The translations under genes were made by a program, and so were the position numbers. A stretch of 64,000 nucleotides of DNA from Volutella citrinella (taxonomy: Eukaryota; Ascomycota; Sordariomycetes; Hypocreales; Nectriaceae), in the NCBI GenBank assembly GCA_034401135.1, contig JAWZSP010000001.1:4526001-4590000 (forward strand). The letters run 5' to 3'. The notes below the pieces were generated by a model. It did not search any database. It was not told the DNA's origin and saw only the letters and a program-made list of their open reading frames with translations. This document shows, in pieces, positions 1-11,528 of this stretch (its first letter is position 1; the number at the start of each line of letters is the position of its first letter).

Positions 1-2
1 AG

Positions 3-1683
3 GAGCAGTCCGTTGTGCGTGGTGAACCCGGCGGCGACTTGGTCCTTAGCAATGTGCCCGGCTTTTCCAACCAGGCTAATGCCATCAACGAGTTTCTCGA
101 AGCCTTCAGCTCCCCCTTCCACATAGAGCTCGAGCAAAGATCGTGTGGCTTCGTTGTTCACGGCGGAAGAGGGACCGGCAAAACTTTTATTCTTCAAAAG
201 ATCGCTCAAACAAACTGGGGACGAGTCCACTGGATTGAGCCGTCCGCCAAGCTTGATGAAATCAGAGAGACGTTCAAAATCGCCCGCGAGCAACAGCCAA
301 GCATCGTCTTCATGGATGGTCTAGAAAAGCTCATCAGCAAGGATCGCTCAAATCGGGAGTCTGTCATCAACACTCTTGGCAAGGAGCTCGACGCCCTCTC
401 CGCCACGGCCACTGCTACCAAGGCCCTCCCACAGGTCGTGGTGATGGCAACATGTCTCGATTTTGTGCTCGACGTCCCCGTTGAGCTCCAAAAGCTCAGT
501 CGCTTCAATGACAATATCGCTCTGCCCATTCCCGGCAAGGAGGGGCGTCTGGAGATTTTTGAATCCTTCAATCTGCCCTTCAAACCTGACGAAAGGCAGG
601 ATTGTCTGCAGTTTGTGGCTGGAAAAACACACGCCTATAATCCAGCCGACCTTTGTAAGCTGGATATGAATGCGAGAAGGAGTCTCGGTCGTCGAGCGCG
701 CAAAGCTGGTGCCGATAGTTCATCCGAGGAGTTCAAGTATATTCGACAGCATGATCTGGAAGCCGCCCTGCGCATCACTCAGCCAACTGCCATGAACGAC
801 GTCAACCTTAACCCCCCAACCATTCACTGGAAGGACGTAGGTGGCCATGGTGAGGTGAAGAAGGCACTCGATCGTATGGTCGAATTCATCAACGTAAGTC
901 AAATCGACTCCCCAGCAACGGATCCCGTCGCTTACCTCTCTGTCATAGAACCCTACAGGCGTCATCGCTCGACCAAACATGAGCCTGCTCCTCTGTGGCC
1001 CACCGGGCTGTTCCAAGACGCTATCTGCTCAAGCCATGGCTACAGAGTCTGGTTTCAACTTCTTCGCCGTCAAGGGAGCCGAGCTGCTCAACATGTATGT
1101 TGGTGAGTCTGAGCGGGCTCTGCGTAACCTGTTCCAGCGTGCCCGCAACGCATCGCCTTCCATCATCTTCTTCGACGAGATTGACTCCATTGGCGGCGCA
1201 CGTACGGCTGGTTCAACCCGCGGCAACGGCTCCGTCAACATGCTCACTACGTTACTAAATGAGATGGACGGCTTTGAGGCTCTTACTGGTGTGATGATCC
1301 TCGCCGCTACCAACCGCCCCGAAGCCATCGACCCAGCTCTTACACGCCCAGGTCGTTTTGACCAAATGGTATACGTCGGGCCTCCAGACCTCGCCGCCCG
1401 CGAGGCCATTTTCCGAGTTCACCTTCGGGGGATGCCCCTCGCGGCCGACGTCGACATCCCGGATCTGGCTCTCCGTTCCGAGGGCCACTCCGGCGCCGAG
1501 ATTAAGGGCCTGTGTTACAACGGGTGCCTCAAGGCGCAGGATCTGTACAAGGATGGAAAGAAGGATCAGCTCGAGGTGGAGATGGCGGACCTCACCGATG
1601 CGCTAGAACGCATGCCATACAACATCACGAAAGAGATGATCGAAGGGTACAAGAAGTGGGCGAATAAGCTGAGGCGTCTATAA
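3..1683 (+). CDS. AFG2: AFG2/DRG1-type AAA ATPase, 5' end outside window
   Basis: Tandem AAA+ ATPase. Yeast Afg2/Drg1 releases Rlp24 from cytoplasmic pre-60S ribosomes. Exons are 3..893 and 949..1683; the reading frame is open at the left edge, so the N-terminus lies outside. The first AAA module has a Walker A GGRGTGKT but a degenerate Walker B, VFMDGLEK, with Gly where the catalytic Glu is expected. The second module is intact: GPPGCSKT (the Ser variant typical of AFG2/SPATA5), pore loop YVGESE, Walker B IIFFDEID, and ATNRPE followed by the TRPGRFD arginine-finger region. The 55-nt intron (gtaagt..tcatag) joins EFIN to NPTGV in phase. The family call is confident; assignment to AFG2 over CDC48 rests on GCSKT and the C-terminal ITKEMIEGYKKWA. 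It runs convergent to the next gene. Confidence 0.85.
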
Positions 1684-2454
1684 CATGCCTGTCCTTTGGC
1701 TTCCATGGCATGGCGCAAGTGGTGGTCTTCTGCGGAAATCTTTGCCATTTGAAATGATGTAACGAAACGAAGTGACGACACGCTGTTATCAGCAGTTCTA
1801 GAACCCGCGTTGAATGACACACGCGAGATTAGACCTACCGCACAATATCATGGGATTGCACAATCATATCGAATGCCTATCAATTCATTCCATCATAACG
1901 AACCTAGGCTGCATCCCGCAACTGGGATTACAGATCCCAACGTTTGCAGGGGCTTGAATGAGACATGTTATATGTATGATACACGCCGTGACACACCTTC
2001 ATCCCTGGTTGCAGTCCTCGGGACTCAACGTTCGTCATCAGCTATCTTCTCTGACTCGCAATCCTGCCAATCTTGTCATGAGAATCGCGGCCCTCGCGCC
2101 CATGTCGATCGATCCTCCCGCATGCTTCTATCGTCTCGGCCAAGATGCGAGCTCTAGTCCGTCCATCCATTAGGCAGAGCGTCGCTACTGTTGAATGCCT
2201 TGTGTGCGTGCAATGCATCATCTCTCCACACGAAGTCTGGAGCCAGAGCAACGCAGACCAACAAAATCGTTTAAAAACACAACGCCAGCCCTCTGGACTG
2301 CCCTCATCCAGCCTGCCAATCCCTTCCAGCAAAGTATAATTTGTAAAGTTTTCCTCAACTTGCGTCCCTGTTTCCTCCCCCCCTTGATATCCAAATGTCA
2401 ATGTAGCCGAAACCGTTGCGCCGTCGCCTAAAGGGGTTGGAGAAACTGCCACTC
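1684..2454. other. Convergent intergenic region
   Basis: Shared 3' region between the AFG2-type ATPase and PSY2, which point at each other. It should contain both 3' UTRs and polyadenylation sites. No coding potential, structural RNA or repeat was recognised. Confidence 0.6.
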
Positions 2455-5331
2455 TCATGACTCGTCATCTGACCGAGGCCCTCCACCTGTTTTGAGAGCA
2501 GGAGAAAGACTGATGGCAATCTTCTTCGGGGCACCGTTGCCAGAGCCAGCTGTGAAGCTCTTACGCCTTCGAAGAATGCCGTGCTGCACGCCAGAATCTG
2601 ACGCTAAGGAGCCACTGCTATTGCGTCGCTTGTTTTGCATCAGCTTGCCCAGCTCGTCCTCGTCCTCATCTTCTTCGCGCCGGCGCTTCTCAGACAACCG
2701 CTCAGGGGGCGGGACGCTGCCTGGTTCCCCAGCGCCGGCAGAAGACTCGGTATCGGGTGTCCCATCGTCGGTTTGTTGTTGATCAAGGGCCCCAGCCTCG
2801 GGGTCCATGTTCTCGTCGATTTCTTCGTCTGAGGCATAATCCACAAGGAGTTTTGAAGTCGCCGTTCCATTGAGACCGCCCTTCGCGCCGCTCTTGGCCT
2901 CCTCGTCTTCCTCTTCCCCGTCAGAACCCTGCCAATACTCCTCCTGCTCTGGATCGACAACAATATGCTCCTCGTTGGGCCTGGTACTTGGTGCAGGGGG
3001 TCGTCGTGCCATATCTACCTCGGCGTCCAGGAAGTAGTCCACGTTGGATGTGTATCCTTGCGTCTGGTCATATCGAAGGAGAATGTCTCGGAAGGTGGAG
3101 ATGTAGTTAAGCGACACAAGGCGATCTCGGTGGCCGACGACCAGGTGCTTGACCAAGTCTTTGATGTTCTCCTTCTTGATGAACTCGAAGAATTCAAGTG
3201 AGGCGGAGCTGAGTAGGTTATCGCGAGGCATGGTCTCGACAAGGACTTCCAGGATAGGGCCCAAAACCTGCTTCTCTGTCAAGTGCCTGATGTAGAACTC
3301 GTCCTGGAGTCCCAAGAGGGAGCGAAAGAATCGAATTGCGACTGGTTCAGTTAGCGAATGAACGGATAAAAGAGGGCAGACAGGGGCATACCCAGGCGCA
3401 GATACTTCTCTGGGCACCCGAGAAGCTGAGCCACTCGCTGAGCTACATTGTTCGTCATGACGAAAAATTTGCAGCGCAGGTTGTGTTGCCGAATAAAAAA
3501 GCAAAGGATCTCTATCAGATATGTAAACATAGACGCTTGCTGTACGGTAAAGTTCATGTCAGAACGTCGTTCTAGGTCAATTAAAGGCTTGAAAAGTCGT
3601 GGAGCAGAGCGCTCGTAGAATCGTGTGAGGAAGACGTCTTGCTGGGGATCGATGCCCTGCTGAGGCCGCGGTCGCCCTGTAAACTCGCTATTGGCCTTGA
3701 CAAAGGCCTCTGCGCCCTGTACGGGTGCGCCAGGGTCCAGGAGGACCTTGAGAGCCTCAGAGATTTGTGACTTGACGCCGAGGTCCACTTCGACGAGGAG
3801 GAGGTCGATCAGTGAGTCTGTCAAAGGTGCCTGGTTCTCGTGCATTTGCCGGTAGATGGTCAGGCGGATCATTTGCGGGTCGTGATCAATGATGGATATC
3901 AAGATGTCCGTAGCTCCTACCCTCACGCCAACGTCATGGTGTCGGAGGCCAAAGTGAATGACCTGAAGCAACCCGTGGGCGATGAAGTTGTTGTAGAGGG
4001 ACTGTCGAGCAGGTGGCTGAATGTTCTTTGCAATAGCACAGCATTGCTGGATGAACAGAACCGCTTCCTTCTTCCTTTTCTGATCGGGGACTGTAGAGCC
4101 GAAGATGCCAAAGAGTTCGTTGAGAAAACTGGCATTCGCCTGGAGGTGCTGCACGATGTCGACCTGGTTGAAGAAGATGAGGGAGTTGAGAACAGAAAAC
4201 GTGGGGTCGTCGAGGATTCGAGCAAGAACGACGTCCTTGAGATATTGCAGTCGATAAGTCTGGTGAATCTTCCTTCGCGTCATTTCATCCTCGATCGGCA
4301 CAACCTCCTTGTAGCGGCCTTGGTTGTCTAGCCAGTGGCGATGGTTGGCTTTGTGGCTGGGGAAATCCGGGTCGTATTCCAGAGCTCCAACGACACCCAG
4401 AACACATTCATCCGAGACTGCGTGCTCAATAATTGATGTGTCGTTGAGTAGGATTATCGTCTTCATGATGTTGCAGAGTCTGTGCAGATCCTGGAGGCTC
4501 TCAAGATCCTCGGCCATCTCCACCAGAGGGATCAACCGGCTGATATAGTCCTCAGCCATAATAGATTTAGCCAGAGCGTCACGTCCGTTAGCCGTCGAGC
4601 TCATGATTCGCATACTGGATTCGATCTCCGCAAGGTTTCCGAGTTCGGCATTGGGAAGATTGACGGCAGCTGGGACCTCGATAGCAAGGTCATCAGAAAG
4701 ACCATCATCTGCTTCAGAGGGGTCAGCCACGTGAGGGATTGGAGAATCTTGAGTAGGGCGCGTACCACCGCCAGCCAGATTGTTGTGGAATGTTTGCTGT
4801 ACGCTACTCACGAAGCGCCTTGTCGTTGGTCAGCATCAAGTTTCAAAAGCCATTGGACAATAGGAATAGAACAAACCAGATCATGGCGCAGCCCTCGGGT
4901 TCCTGGAAGCTGAGGGCCATATCAACACCACTGCCTGGTTCTTGCCAGACAATCAGTGTCTCTGGGGATTCACATCAGCAACCCTGCTCGCAACATAATC
5001 CAAAGACATCCTTTACCTTGCTGCTTTTGGAACCCGTCTTCCCTCTGAATCTTGGTCTCTAGAAGAAGCCGCTCGGGCTGGTCCTCGGACTCGACCAGCA
5101 CACGTGGGTCCTTCCGGCCATCTTCGGTCTAGATAAGACACAGTCGTCAGTAAGCACGTAAAAAACTATACCGTCGGGGGCGCGTGGGGCGGCGGGTCAG
5201 GGACATACCGCTGTGAAGGTTGCGGTGCAGAAGCCAGTGCCTCGGTCGAACCAGTCATTGTTGCGCAGCTCATAAACCTTGACGCGCTTCTTGTCGGTGG
5301 TGGGCTGATGAGGCACCGGCTGTGCCATCAT
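2455..5331 (-). CDS. PSY2: PP4 regulatory subunit 3 (Psy2/SMEK family)
   Basis: Targeting subunit of protein phosphatase 4, which in yeast dephosphorylates gamma-H2AX and Rad53 during recovery from DNA damage. Exons on the complement: 5209..5331, 5017..5128, 4877..4961, 3392..4818 and 2455..3341, giving 877 aa; all junctions keep frame. The N-terminus is an EVH1/PH-like domain (RRVKVYEL-like start with NNDWFDRGTG). The SMK-1 (DUF625) region and armadillo-like helices follow. The KYLRL-VAIRFFRSL junction and GLQDEFY are family hallmarks. The C-terminus is acidic (EEEDEEAK) with a basic KRRREED stretch, probably a nuclear signal. The start is the first ATG in the open frame at 5331; the frame runs further upstream without another ATG. 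Four introns in a SMEK gene are unremarkable. Confidence 0.9.
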
Positions 5332-8300
5332 CAAATGCTCGGAGTCCCCCTCGGCAGCGAGGTTCGTGTACGAGGCCAGATCCGGGGTGAGTTCGAGGTG
5401 CTGTTGCAAGGACAGCTCCGAGGTTTCGTTTTGACTCAGGATGGTAAGCGCCGCCACGGTTTCTCGCGGGTCGCGCGGACAGTGCGCGACAGAGTCTGGG
5501 GATTATTCGAGGGGGCAGCGGGTGCGTTCGCGACGATGCGGCGTGTACGGAGGCGTAACGGGCCAAGGCCTTCAATGCGCCATGCAAGAGGAAGGAGGAA
5601 GTGGCCGGATCGGGGTCGGGGAGGTGACGCCACGGGGCGACGGCGAGGGGATTGGTAAGAGCGACGCGAGCGGGCAGCGGCGACGGCGGCGCCAGCAGGC
5701 AGAGCACAAGGCGGGCGCAAGCGAGTGCGGAGGCTGCGGCAAGGTACGTCGTCCAACGTCGGGGTCTTGCTCGAGCGCGGGCGCTGGCAGAGGTTGAGGC
5801 TGTCGAGGGTTGCGGATGGAGTAGGCAATGCGCGTGACCAGGCTACGAGATGGTGTTGGGTTTGGGGCCTTGGGCCGCTTGGGGGGCTTGGGGGAATTCG
5901 GAGGGGGAACCCGTCCCTTCCCTACTCGCAGTAAATTTCAACCTCGAGCCACCAAGAGCGGCCATTAGCCGCAGCCAGCCTCAATTGGCCTGTGTCATCC
6001 TCCAGGAGTGTGGCTGGTGGCCCCGCTCATGTGGCTTAAGGAGGGCACCTACCCAATCATGAAGAGGGAGGTGGATGAAAAAAATCTGGATACGGTCACG
6101 TGGTATGCCGTTATCTAGCGTGATCAGATGGCGGACAAGGCAGGTTGACACCCTGACGTGGCTGCGTGGCGCTGAGCATTCGCCCCTTGACCCGGTACTT
6201 ATCCGCCCCCAAAAAAAACCATGGGCGGCCAGCGGGAAAATGAGGGTCTGTCTCGGACATTCTCCAATCCCCTGGCACCATTGACTGTGTCGTGATGTAA
6301 TGGCTCAGTTCCTTGTTATTACCATCCAGTGAGACAGTGGGCATCTCTGCGATGCCTGGGGGGCCCTTGCGCTACTTTGCCATCTCCGAGCACGATCTGC
6401 TGCTGCATCGCATGTGGCGCTTCTATGAACTGCACCATCTTTGAGACCATCCACCAGTCAACTGCGCTCGCTCAGTCCTGGAGATAGCGGGCTGGCTCCC
6501 CTTGTCTAGGAATTTGCTTTCCTGGCACTAGCACACTGTCAATACTCCGGAATGCCTCAACCCAATGTATGAGACGAATTCCGAACCGTTCCGATCCCTG
6601 GCCACGTATCACCGCCTGATGATCAAATCTCAAGTTCCACCGTGCTAAAAGAGTTGGTCAAGTCAGTCGCAACTATCGCCATTTCCTCCGAAGTGGTCCT
6701 GCCCCAAATACTGCCCCCTGTTGGCATGGTCACAAAGTTCGGGTTTTTTCTCATTTCATCCAGTTCGCGGAATGGGTCGATGAGGGGGCATCGAGTTTCG
6801 AAATGGGTCGCTCACTTGATAGTCTTTACATCGAAGGGGAATATTATTGGCATTTTGCGACGCCGATTGCATTTAATGCGCTTGCATTGATGGTTGAGTT
6901 TTCACGGTTTCTTCCTTGTGTGCCATTCCTTGGCTTGAGATGGATGGGAAGTATCATGAAACGGACTGACAACACCACATCATGCCGCGAAGCGCGATAA
7001 CCTTACTGTATCCTCAAAATCTGAGAAGATGTTCATACTAGGACAGCCGCGGATGCTACCAGTGGGGCTTTGGAGGGGCCCAAGTTCATCGGATAAACTC
7101 ATCCCAGTGTCTCGGCCTCCAACATATCAGGAAGCTTCCGTCTACTTCAGCTGCCGTAGACGAACAGAACAGCCGAGACAACGTTGGTCGTGGCTCCTGC
7201 TCAATGGCTGAATACGACGCTGCCTACATATTTAGCGTAATCGAGATGGGTTTCGAGCACATGAGATGATGGACCGGAGCTTCGGCACTCGAGGCGGGCG
7301 CAAGCCATGGCAGAAGACACCCCGTTTCATCTGCGGCAGCGCGGGGACGCCACAGGGAGGACCAGCTGCCATTTCCGCGTGGCCTCAACCTGCGCTTGGG
7401 GAGGCCACAAGCTGTAATTAGCAGTCGCCCGTCAGTCCGACGACCGATGAGATTCTAGCGTCGATCCGGCGTGGTCGGTGCAGGTGTCAAAGCGGCGATG
7501 GGATCGAGATTGACGGTTTCCCCTCGCTCCAGAACATTAGGGGGTCCCGATGAGTCCCGCACTTCCCAAAAGATGAAAAAGGCTTCCATTGTCAATGGGT
7601 GTCGCTAGTTAGCCACAGGGGCAAAACCGCGCACCAGATGTGTGATGGGCCCAACAGTTATGACGTTGCCCAGCCGCTTGTCGTTTACGGTGACGAGTTC
7701 TGTTACACAGATCAAGCCGAGGGGGCTTGGGGGGCTCAGGGCAGCCAGAGCTAAGCATGGGCCACTGCATGACAACCCTGGAAGTGATCGGCAAGGGCCC
7801 GAACCAGGGCCAGGAACGGTTGAAGCTTAACGAAAGTACAGATGCGCAGTCGCAGAGCCAAGGTCCCGGGATTGGAATCCACTACAATAAATTCGAAGGC
7901 GTCTCAAACGATGGCTGCGCACGTTGGCACTGTAGTAGATATCGCTGGGGATCTGCAGGATACGTACAATCCGGTGGTAGTGACGGATGCTACGTGAAGA
8001 CGAAGACGCATTGAACCACCAGTCCCGTTGGTGGGAAGGCGGGGTACGTATTGCAATTACAGGGTTCAAGCAAAGCACACAAAAAAAGAAACATCACCCT
8101 CGTCTTAAGAGGAGTCGCAAGAGTGGCTTATACATTGAAGGTGGTTCCACGTCGTTTCGTGGGCAACCAGTCCTTGTTCAATATAGCTGGGCTTCTCCAG
8201 CGTGCATGTATCGAGGCTCATATGTAGCTTCTATACCAAAGGTCCAAAAATAGCATGGAGAAATTGATTCCGCTTTGGGACCTCCAAGTTCTCACCTGTG

Positions 8301-8676
8301 CCCCTTTTAGTTTCAATATTCGGATGTCCGCGACATGACCAAAGAACCAGGCTGAGTTGCTAACTGCTGACTTGACCACAGCACAGACAGGACGGCCTTT
8401 GAGACTTTCAATAAGCAAGAAGCGAGAAGTGACTGCGACGAGAACAGCGATTCTACAATATGAGGTTGAGTAGGACTGAATTAGGTGAGAGAACTTTAGA
8501 TGTGAGCCCACTCTAGATGGTAAATTTAGCAATCAGTTGAGCTTCATGTTACCATAGCCACTTCAACCCTGGATAAGCTGACCATCTTTGTCCATAATTT
8601 TCGGCCAAAAAGAAGGTCCAATTGAATGTCCATGAACGAACCAAGTGAGTATAGCAAATCGCACGTTGATGCAAAG
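5332..8676. other. Gene-poor region, 3.3 kb
   Basis: The first 500 bp are GC-rich and probably carry the PSY2 promoter and leader. The rest changes to more mixed composition. All open frames are short and have no recognisable motifs. A 104-residue minus frame at 8218..8532 is hydrophobic but has no start context or family I know. A CACGTG core sits near 6097. No tRNA, repeat or transposon was recognised. Confidence 0.5.
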
Positions 8677-8685
8677 TATATAAAT
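8677..8685 (+). promoter_or_regulatory. TATA-box-like element of the secreted-protein gene
   Basis: TATATAAAT lies 106 bp upstream of the start codon at 8791, a normal distance in ascomycetes. Clear TATA boxes are more usual on inducible than on housekeeping genes. Confidence 0.45.
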
Positions 8686-8790
8686 CATTGACTCCTGCCA
8701 CCGTCAAACCACGATTTGAAACTCACCATCCACTTACTTCACATTGACTTGACATATCCAAACGCATCATTACCAGCCAGCCAGCCAGCC

Positions 8791-9988
8791 ATGTCTCGAA
8801 ACGGTAGCCGCGGCGGCCCAAAGCTCCTGAGTCTTTGGGCCTTTTTTCTGCTTCTTTCTCTTGCCAACTGCTTCCTCCGCTCGGGAGTAGACACCCATTC
8901 TGATCACTCCGTCCGCAACCTGGTAGCTGGATGGTAAGTGATTCCATTCGCAAATTCACAACTAGCCCACAGCTACGAACTCGAAGATAACCAGTAAACT
9001 AGCGACCCAACCTCTGAAAAGTGCCCTTCAGCTGTCGTACCCGATGATTCTGCGGCGAGGGACAAAGACCAGACCCTGAGTCTGCTGAAGGGGTCCAAGG
9101 ACGAGGCCAAGACGAGCCACGCCCGTCGCAGAAGTCGTCGTTCCCTCTCATCCAGGGGTAGTTTTCCATCAGACTCAGCAACTCCTCACGACGGAGCAGC
9201 TCCGAAGCACATTTCTAAGCGGCTCAACGTTCGTCTTATACCCAACCCCGAACGATGGTCCAGATCACTAACAAGCTTGTTTCTAGGATGAGCTCAGAGA
9301 TATGTACAACAACGCTGGAAGACAGGTGCCGATCAGACAATGGGGTGCAATCTTCTATGACAACCCGAACCAAGGTTTCGCAGGTCGGTCAATTGCAGCA
9401 GATGATCTCTGTGGATGCAGTGTCCTCATGGTCATGTCACCGTATGCAGCAATCATGATACACGTGGCCGAAAAGAGAGCAAATGAGAATTTTGCCTGGA
9501 TGTACGACAACCTCGGGCCTGCTCAGCAAGCAATGGACGCACTGTTCGTACAAGAGGGTATGGAGGGTCTGAGGGCAGCTCTCAGCGCGTTCGGCGGCAG
9601 CGGCCAGGATGCTTGGGCGGGTCACTTCCCAATGGCCGAAACCAAGCTTGTTCTCCTCACGCCAGCTGCCGATCTTGATCGCGTCTATGACCCAAACACG
9701 CCCCTTGAGCTGAAGCCAGCTGCCTACACGCTCAACCCACAGACCACCTATCGCTACTATCCGATGGCGAGCGACGCGCTTTATAATGAGGCGGTGCAAT
9801 ACGTGATGCCAGCACAGGCGTCTATCCAGACCTATCGACGACGCTATCGCGATGATCCTGCTCACGGAACCGACGATCGGGAGTTTGCTATTCTTACGCC
9901 AGGCTGGACTGCGGATGACATTTTTATGGTCACGCTGGACTGGGACGATAACACAAGCCTCCCGATCCCTCTACCGAAGGTACTTTAG
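8791..9988 (+). CDS. Predicted secreted protein with dibasic processing sites
   Basis: Three exons, 8791..8933, 9003..9228 and 9287..9988, give 356 aa; both introns have gt..tag ends and keep frame. A basic N-terminus followed by LLSLWAFFLLLSLANC looks like a signal peptide (about residues 11-27). Residues 48-122 are charged and low-complexity, with RRSRR at 89-93 and KR at 119-120, which are potential Kex2 sites. A folded region follows. It contains CGCSVLMVMS..AAIMIHVAE, resembling a motif I have seen in fungal hypothetical secreted proteins (GC-x-V-V-S-x-H-x-x-E). Function is unknown. If Kex2 cuts at KR120, the mature chain is about 236 aa. It is the first gene of the accessory block and reads the same way as the membrane protein and subtilase-like genes. 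Confidence 0.7.
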
Positions 9989-10445
9989 AACATTGAAGTA
10001 ATGCATGCTATTACTTGAAGACTTCAGATAGTGGGTTTTCAGAAGAGAATCCGGCGGCAGTCATTCATTTGGATTTGAATTTTGGTTAGATTTTTTTTCA
10101 TTGGGAAGTCTTCGCTCTCAATACAACATTACAGTGCTTTCAAAGACCTGATGTCTAGATACGCCCAGGGAGTTATGGAACTTCTTTGGGTAGCTGTGAG
10201 CTGGGCTGTTGGCTGGCCTATACTGTATACAATTCGCCGTTGAGTCCGGGACCTTGAGCTGCATCACTATTCGCGCCCATCATCAAATGCCAATCATCAG
10301 TTGATTTAGACCTGCATGAAGGGAAATAACCCCAGTTGAGATTAACGAGGTGCCTCGATCCGTCGCAATGGCAATATGCAGCTGAATATTCTGGCTATGC
10401 TATTAGTATTTGGCTACACTGTATATTGATTTCCCGCACGTTCAC
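9989..10445. other. Convergent intergenic region
   Basis: AT-richer DNA between the 3' ends of the secreted-protein gene (+) and the frameshifted membrane-protein gene (-). It includes T8 and other short T runs near 10090. No other feature was seen. Confidence 0.5.
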
Positions 10446-11199
10446 TCACATGAACACGCCGAGGAACAGGCTCCCTAGTATACCTGATCCGATGGCAGCA
10501 CCAACCCTTTGCCTAGTACTGAGGCCTGAAATTCAAGTCAGCTAAGGTAATCAACACTGGAAGAGCCTTCAATAGATAGCTACGTACCGTGCTCGGATCC
10601 AAGACCTGGTGGTGATCCACTGTCACCGCCGCCATTGGGGCCAGTCGGGGAAGGTTGGGCATCTCCTGAGTGCGAAGAAAAACGAGTCGGGCTCTGAGTC
10701 AAAGTCCTCGTAACCGTAATTGTCGTCTGCGACTGCGCGCAGGTATAAGCTACTGTGCCTCTTGACCAAGAGTACGTGGCACAACGAGATGATTCACCGG
10801 AACTGTTCATGTTACCCATCAGAGGCCCGCCACATTACTTGCTCAACTCGTAACATCAAAGATAGAGCCTACCAAGTCAACACCATATCGCCATCACCAG
10901 TTGTCGAATTCCCTTCCACGCATGAAGTCGCGAATTCGCATTGAGCGCCACCACAACATCCAGCATATGTTTGGTATCGCCATCAACCGCAAGAAATCCG
11001 CAGCGGCGGCCAGTTCGGCATCCTATTTCCTCTCCTTCTCTTTTGTGTTAGGCGCGACATTTACAGCTCGCCATAATTTGGATAGCTGGGGGGGCTTCTC
11101 ACCATCGGCAAAACCGCACAGATTGGGCGGATAGCTGAGCACGGCCTGGGTGGTTGGTTGTCCAGTCGGTAGCGGCGCCGTTGTGAAGATGTCTCCCAT
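10446..11199 (-). pseudogene. Cys-rich single-pass membrane protein gene with a frameshift
   Basis: Four exons can be traced on the complement: 11103..11199, 10873..11022, 10588..10802 and 10446..10525. Splice sites are good, and the first intron has a CTAAC branch site. The ectodomain has the Cys pattern of a common fungal type: LCGFADG, CRTGRRCGF, then GCC..QC..ATSC, and a last-exon CATYSW..YTC. A Val/Thr stretch (TTITVTRTL), a Pro/Gly linker and a C-terminal helix (VGAAIGSGILGSLFLGVF) follow. Exon 2 is 150 nt where 151 are needed: the CGFLAVDGDTKHM half and the GCC..CVEG half lie in different frames, breaking near 10955-10985. No splice site explains this, so it is either a disabled allele or a base error. 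Function is unknown. Confidence 0.6.
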
Positions 11200-11528
11200 G
11201 GCAGTGGATGAATGTCCCGATGACGACTGTGCAAGTTTTACGTAGCCTGATGGCAAAATGAAGGGGCGGCCAAGATGTACATCCGCCTGCTGCTTGTGAC
11301 AATGAACATGATTGGAACTATTGGATGTGGCGTGTGGCTGAGAGTGGGGGAATCTTGGCGACGAGGCTGGCTGAGATGAACCAACTGCTTAATCTGGTCG
11401 GTCAGAGAGTCTCTCTTGACATATATCAGAGACTAAAATCCCTTGTCATCTTTCACGTCGTTCTGTGGTAAGATTTCAGTCCCTCAAAACGGAGGGAATT
11501 GTCATCTCCACCACCCGACACATCAGCC
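11200..11528. promoter_or_regulatory. Divergent promoter region
   Basis: This 329-bp spacer separates the divergent frameshifted Cys-rich gene (-) and the seven-helix membrane protein gene (+). It must hold both promoters. An ATATAT stretch lies near 11420, about 108 bp upstream of the plus-strand start. No strong operator or repeat was seen. Confidence 0.45.

Noticed and set aside
1..1683. AAA ATPase as PEX1/PEX6 or CDC48
   Set aside because: Second-module Walker A GPPGCSKT and the C-terminal sequence fit AFG2/SPATA5 better.
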